NCBI GenBank assembly: GCA_021629085.1
Contig: JAJXRJ010000027.1
Coordinates: 1-28,667, forward strand
Reading direction: 5' to 3'
Length of the DNA stretch: 28,667 nt
Source: Oscillospiraceae bacterium
GTDB taxonomy: Bacteria; Bacillota; Clostridia; UMGS1810
The position numbers and the translations under genes are program-made. A model generated the notes under the pieces. That model saw only the letters and a list, made by a program, of their open reading frames with translations, was not told the origin of the DNA and did not search any database. Position 1 is the stretch's first letter; each line of letters begins with the position of its first letter. This document shows, piece after piece, positions 24,418-28,667 of this stretch.

Positions 24418-27400
24418 TTACTCCAAAATGGCGTCGTTTGCAAGACGTTCCATCAGACTGCTGTTTTTCCACACCGACAGTACAATTTTGTAATTTTGGT
24501 AGTCGTCAGGAACGTTGAATCCAGTTGTAACGGTTGTCGAGGCACCGGCGGGGATGTTCGTTTGAGAGGTTCTAATGTCAATCAGCGTGTTGTCATCCTC
24601 GTAAAGCGCCATGATAACAAGTGCTGTTTTTGCATCGTTTGAAACGTTTGTAAGCGTTACCGACCCATTTATAAAGCCGTTTGTAATTGCAGTGATTGGC
24701 GTTGTCCCGGCAATTCCACTTGTAAACACCGGGTTGCCGATCATTAATTCATCAACGCCCATGCTGATTTTGAAACCATAACTGGTCGTGATATTCGAGC
24801 TTACTTGAATGCCGTATGAAACACCTTTTTCTAACGCGTAATGCTGATTGACGTTAGGTTTTATCTCTGCACCGGTAGAAATGTTAAAAAGTTTTACCGC
24901 AATGGCTCCGTGCACAATTGTAATTGAAAAATTTTCACTGATTGCGGGAATAAATTGAAAGCAGTCTGTGTCCTCTTCATAGCTGATATCGCCTGTAATT
25001 ACCGCACTGATAGGAATCGAATCCGCATTGGAAAAGTCGTTTGCATAGTCATCCGTCGCCTCACCTGGCATCACAAACGCACGCGTAGGGCGGGAAACGA
25101 TTGTGCCCGATGAGCCAATCCCAAACTGGCCGTACGTGTTGGCGCCCCAAGCATAAATTTCGCCGCTTGCCTTTACCGCCATGCTGTGTCTATCTGACGC
25201 GGATATTTTGGCTGCATTGTTAAAGTATTCACCGCTTAATCCCGAATGTGATCTTACCTGCACCGGCGATGGGCGATTCGTATATACCGGATACCCAAGC
25301 TGGCTGGAGGTGTTCAGTCCCCAGGCATAAAGGCTGCCGTCATCCTTTATCGCAAGCGTGTGGTTTCCGCCAAGCTCAACTGAAAAAACGTTTTCAAAGT
25401 CGCTTCCATCACTATTTTTTGTCAAAACAGGCTTGCTGTTTGCCGGCGTGTTTGAAGTAGAGCCAATGCCAAGCTGGCCGTGGTCATTGTTTCCCCACAT
25501 ATACAACTTCCCATCATCTGTAATGGCCGCACTTGAGTAATATCCGGCGGATATGGATTTGATTCCGCTTAGAATTCCATCCCCAGAAGGATCTGCCACT
25601 TTAACCGGAAAAAGCTTGTTAACCGTTGTTCCATCGCCCAACCGCCCTCTGTCGGCATTGCCCCAGGCATACACTGTGCCGTCCGAACACAGCGCAAGGT
25701 TATGGGTGTTTCTGGTTGAAATAGCTGTAATTTCATTAAGGGGTGTGCCATTTTCATGTATCACCGGTGCAGCATATCGGACTTTCTCGTAAAGCAAACC
25801 AATGCTGCCCAGCTGCCCAACGCTGTTATATCCAAAGCTCCAAACCGTGCCGTCGACTCTGAGTGCCAAGCTGTGGTCGCTGCCTGCTGCAATTGCAATC
25901 ACGTTTGTAAGCGGCGAGCCGTCCTGACAAACCACCTGAACAGGAAGCGTTTCAAAGCTTGACATGGTTCCGGTGTTGTTGCCCAGCTGGCCATTCCCGT
26001 TGTCTCCCCACGCCCAAAGCGTTCCGTCCGATTTTAACGCCAGCGAGTGCCTGTATCCAGCCGCAACCGCCGTGATGTCAGACAAATCGGGCACTTTGAT
26101 GGCGTCTGCTTTGTTCACTGTTGTGCCGTCGCCGAGCTGCCCCTTTGCGTTGCTGCCTGTGGCGTATACGCAGCCATTGCTCAGCAGTACCAGCGTGTGG
26201 TTGTCCCCCGTGCTGATTTGCGCAACACCTGCTGTGGGCGTGTACACTTTTTGCCAGTCATAGGCTCCCTTGCCCATCCCGTCGCCGAGCTGGCCATATT
26301 CGTTGTCTCCCCATGCGTATAGCGTGCCGGAAGATGTTAGCGCTAAATTGTGATCGTTCCCACATTCAAAAGCCACCACATCCATTAAATTTATTTTTTC
26401 ATACGTATGGGTGGTTGAATCACTTACATATAAAAAGTTTTCTTGTACGATTACGCTATTGTAGCTTCCTGCAAAAACGCTTGTAACATTTTGATGCGGT
26501 GTTTTGATGGGGGCTTCATAATAATCGTTGGGTGTGTCAAACCCAAACTGCGCAACAGAGTTATCTCCCCACGCCCACACAGTTCCTTCGCTGTCAAGGG
26601 CGATGCCAAAATTATAGCCTGCAGCAAAATCTACGATTACTGTATCATCGTCAAATATAAGCGGAAGGGGGGTATTACTGTTAAAATAAGAAGGTATATC
26701 CCCCCAAGCCCAAAGCGTGCCGTCATTTTTTAACGCTAAGTTATATTTGCCTTTTGCGCATATCGCAGCTACATCCGATATATTTGTCTGAACAGGAACA
26801 GAGCTGCTTACATTTTCGCCATTTCCCAACGCTCCACTGTAGCCGCTTCCCCAAGCCCAAACTGTTCCATCTGCGCGCAGGGCAAGCGTGTGATATTCTC
26901 CTCCAGTAATCGCCGTAACAGAGCTTAACCCTTCTACTATGGTGGGATTGTCAATTAAGTTAAAATCATCATATACGCAGCCGTCTTCCCCCAAAGCGAT
27001 TCCAACGTTATAATAATTTGATGAAATCGCGGTTATATGTTCCAACCCGTCTATTTGAGTTGGAGTGGTTAGGCCATTGTATGTTGAATTGCTAGAAGAA
27101 TAATTGATCTTTTGGCCCCATCCCCAAACTGTTCCATCCTCTTTTAATGCAAAGCTAGTCTCTATCCCAGCAGCGATATCTTTGACATCGTTTGATATAT
27201 ACACCTTTTGAGGGGTATCCACATATGAACCGCCTTCTCCAAGTCCCATTTGATAATGATGGTTATCCCCGCAAGCATATATGGTTCCGTCTGCCGCAAG
27301 CGCAACGGCATGGCCATGTCCAGTTGAGACCGAAACGATATTGGAAAGTTCAAAATGCTTTATATTGACCGTGTCCACGCCAAAAACGCCACAATGGTCA

Positions 27401-28659
27401 TATCCCCAACCGTATACCTCTCCCTCTCTAACTGCAAAAAAATGACAAGTAAAGGTTGCAATTGACGATACATGATTAATTGCGGATACTTTAGATGGGA
27501 TGACAGTATCCACATAAATTTCATCTTGAGGGCATCCTAACATCCCTTCATAATTATATCCCCACGTATAAACATCACCATTGTCCGAAAGAGCGCCACT
27601 ATGGTATTGTCCCGCATCAATTGCGATGAATTGGATGTTGCCAGGGTTTGACACGGGCACAAAGTAGGGGGAGGAATCATAATTGCCAATGCCCAATTGC
27701 CCATAATGATTTCGCCCGCAAGATAAAATATTCCCGCCACTTGTCAGTGCCAGGCTGTGGTGCCATCCGGCAGCAATTGCCACAATTTCATTTAATCCAG
27801 AAACCTGCACAGGCGTTGATGTGTAAGTTTCATCTGTCAAAACGCCCAATTGCCCATAATCATTGAGCCCCCAGGCATATACAGTTCCATCGCTCTTGAG
27901 CGCAAAGCAATGCGTGTAGCCCGCCGCGATTGACACAATGTTGTTCAGGCCGTGCACTTGCACCGGCGTCATGGATGCCGTGTTTTCCTGTCCAGAAGCG
28001 TCTGTTCCCAGCACTCCATAGGTATCTCCGCCCCAGGCCCAAACAGTGCCGTCTGCCTTTAACGCGAGGGAAAAATATCCGCCTGCCGCAACTTCAATTA
28101 CATTGTCAAGACTTTCAACTTTTCTGGGAGAAGTATAAATTTCCGGCACAGCGGCTGTTATTTCATAGTTGCAATATTCCCCCCATGTCCATACCGTGCC
28201 GTCAGCCTTTAGAAGCACATTGTGATTTCCTCCTGTCGATACCATAGGCGCTTTTGACGTAGCGGAAAGGGTGAGGATTTTTTCGTTATCCGATTTTTCC
28301 GGTGCTGGCATTTGGGAAAAATCCGCCTGCTGCGCATAGGCCTCAGCCTCTGCCATCATCCGTTCTGTTGCACGTGAATTTTCCCACTCAATTATTTGCA
28401 GCTCCTCTTCGGTAAGGTAAATAACCGATGCGTCATCTTCCTCAAACGAAAGTTCACGGAATATGGAAGTGCCATTATTTAGCGCATTCATTTCAGCCTC
28501 GCTCATTTCAGGGAGGGGTGTGTCCTCGCTTGGAGGATAATCCCCGTAACCGCTACCCTCACTTGGAGGCTCTAAAACCTCATTGGATGCGTAGGCAGAA
28601 GTAAATATCGTTAAAACTAAGGTGAATACAATAAACAAACTGATACATTTTCTGATCAT
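24418..28659 (-). CDS. Giant secreted RCC1-repeat protein
   Basis: A 1413-residue exported protein. A signal peptide (1-25, cleavage near AYA-SNE) is followed by an acidic low-complexity linker (26-135). About 139-1205 holds 21 RCC1 repeats of the type AAGxxHSLALKSDGTVWAWGxNxxGQLG. Then comes a segment like a bacterial pre-peptidase C-terminal domain (ANDFSNADSIPIS, about 1206-1305) and a beta-sandwich to the end. RCC1 repeats fold as seven-bladed propellers, so 21 suggests three. It has no SLH or sorting motif. Some repeats (sixth, ninth, thirteenth) are eroded. Only 8 bases precede the ATG in the window; they begin GG, which could be the end of a ribosome binding site. The start rests on the signal peptide. 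It is the first visible gene of the minus-strand cluster; its ligand is unknown. Confidence 0.88.
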   Translation of the reverse strand: MIRKCISLFIVFTLVLTIFTSAYASNEVLEPPSEGSGYGDYPPSEDTPLPEMSEAEMNALNNGTSIFRELSFEEDDASVIYLTEEELQIIEWENSRATERMMAEAEAYAQQADFSQMPAPEKSDNEKILTLSATSKAPMVSTGGNHNVLLKADGTVWTWGEYCNYEITAAVPEIYTSPRKVESLDNVIEVAAGGYFSLALKADGTVWAWGGDTYGVLGTDASGQENTASMTPVQVHGLNNIVSIAAGYTHCFALKSDGTVYAWGLNDYGQLGVLTDETYTSTPVQVSGLNEIVAIAAGWHHSLALTSGGNILSCGRNHYGQLGIGNYDSSPYFVPVSNPGNIQFIAIDAGQYHSGALSDNGDVYTWGYNYEGMLGCPQDEIYVDTVIPSKVSAINHVSSIATFTCHFFAVREGEVYGWGYDHCGVFGVDTVNIKHFELSNIVSVSTGHGHAVALAADGTIYACGDNHHYQMGLGEGGSYVDTPQKVYISNDVKDIAAGIETSFALKEDGTVWGWGQKINYSSSNSTYNGLTTPTQIDGLEHITAISSNYYNVGIALGEDGCVYDDFNLIDNPTIVEGLSSVTAITGGEYHTLALRADGTVWAWGSGYSGALGNGENVSSSVPVQTNISDVAAICAKGKYNLALKNDGTLWAWGDIPSYFNSNTPLPLIFDDDTVIVDFAAGYNFGIALDSEGTVWAWGDNSVAQFGFDTPNDYYEAPIKTPHQNVTSVFAGSYNSVIVQENFLYVSDSTTHTYEKINLMDVVAFECGNDHNLALTSSGTLYAWGDNEYGQLGDGMGKGAYDWQKVYTPTAGVAQISTGDNHTLVLLSNGCVYATGSNAKGQLGDGTTVNKADAIKVPDLSDITAVAAGYRHSLALKSDGTLWAWGDNGNGQLGNNTGTMSSFETLPVQVVCQDGSPLTNVIAIAAGSDHSLALRVDGTVWSFGYNSVGQLGSIGLLYEKVRYAAPVIHENGTPLNEITAISTRNTHNLALCSDGTVYAWGNADRGRLGDGTTVNKLFPVKVADPSGDGILSGIKSISAGYYSSAAITDDGKLYMWGNNDHGQLGIGSTSNTPANSKPVLTKNSDGSDFENVFSVELGGNHTLAIKDDGSLYAWGLNTSSQLGYPVYTNRPSPVQVRSHSGLSGEYFNNAAKISASDRHSMAVKASGEIYAWGANTYGQFGIGSSGTIVSRPTRAFVMPGEATDDYANDFSNADSIPISAVITGDISYEEDTDCFQFIPAISENFSITIVHGAIAVKLFNISTGAEIKPNVNQHYALEKGVSYGIQVSSNITTSYGFKISMGVDELMIGNPVFTSGIAGTTPITAITNGFINGSVTLTNVSNDAKTALVIMALYEDDNTLIDIRTSQTNIPAGASTTVTTGFNVPDDYQNYKIVLSVWKNSSLMERLANDAILE
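25056..28245 (-). repeat. Array of 21 RCC1 protein repeats
   Basis: Coding repeats of about 150 bases (roughly 50 residues) run from residue 139 to about 1205. Core residues are Ala-Gly before a His or Asn, then LAL, a DGT turn, W-x-W-G and GQLG. Loops between cores vary from about 8 to 25 residues. The DNA copies are diverged, so this is an old array rather than a recent expansion, and it is not a CRISPR or satellite. Confidence 0.9.
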
Positions 28660-28667
28660 TGTAAACC

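Noticed and set aside
25056..28245. Regular spacing that could suggest a CRISPR or satellite array
   Set aside because: The period is about 150 bases and variable, the repeats are diverged DNA that stays in frame, and the translation gives RCC1 blades. It is a protein repeat.
24418..28659. Covalent sortase anchor on the RCC1 protein
   Set aside because: The C-terminus has no LPxTG-like motif, hydrophobic span or positive tail; wall attachment, if any, must be indirect.

Overview
This window looks like chromosome from an anaerobic, Gram-positive, probably spore-forming member of the Firmicutes, most likely class Clostridia. The evidence is spoVG, strong AGGAGG-type ribosome binding sites, several TTG starts, S-layer-homology (SLH) proteins, a Na+-type V-ATPase operon and a tagO/mnaA pair. 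I cannot place it below class. No tRNA, rRNA, CRISPR array, insertion sequence, integrase or phage gene was seen.

Region 1 (1-800). The end of an upstream plus-strand transcript may lie at 56-82 (a terminator-like hairpin). spoVG follows on the minus strand with its own terminator and a near-consensus promoter (TTGACA, 17 bases, TATACT). It is divergent from manA, which has a promoter candidate at 734-762.

Region 2 (801-15581, plus strand). Fifteen genes are packed with gaps of 38 bases or fewer and several overlaps of 4-8 bases: manA, a signal peptide plus three SLH domains, a PLP aminotransferase, trpS, tagO/wecA, wecB/mnaA, then a nine-gene V-type ATPase operon in the classical order (H-like, I, K, E, C, F, A, B, D). 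The K subunit keeps every residue of the known Na+ site. manA, tagO and wecB could supply the secondary wall polymer that SLH domains bind. The pair tagO-wecB followed by an ATPase resembles the locus where Bacillus keeps mnaA next to its F-type ATPase.

Region 3 (15669-28659, minus strand, transcribed right to left). Five consecutive genes encode exported proteins. They are a 1413-residue protein with 21 RCC1 repeats (3 x 7, so probably three seven-bladed propellers), a subtilisin-family protease, a 1300-residue VWA/SLH protein with a possible papain-like segment, and two tandem paralogues with a propeller-like head and a 'copper amine oxidase N-terminal'/stalk tail. The paralogues come from a 1.4 kb tandem duplication that also copied the terminator and the last codons of the VWA gene. 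Their tails are almost identical. Their heads have diverged, and inside the near-identical part lies a short unrelated patch, which in one copy contains a C8 tract that could slip. This cluster is the best candidate in the window for an undescribed system: a surface-anchored, protease-accompanied, possibly phase-variable secreted complex. Its function is not known to me.
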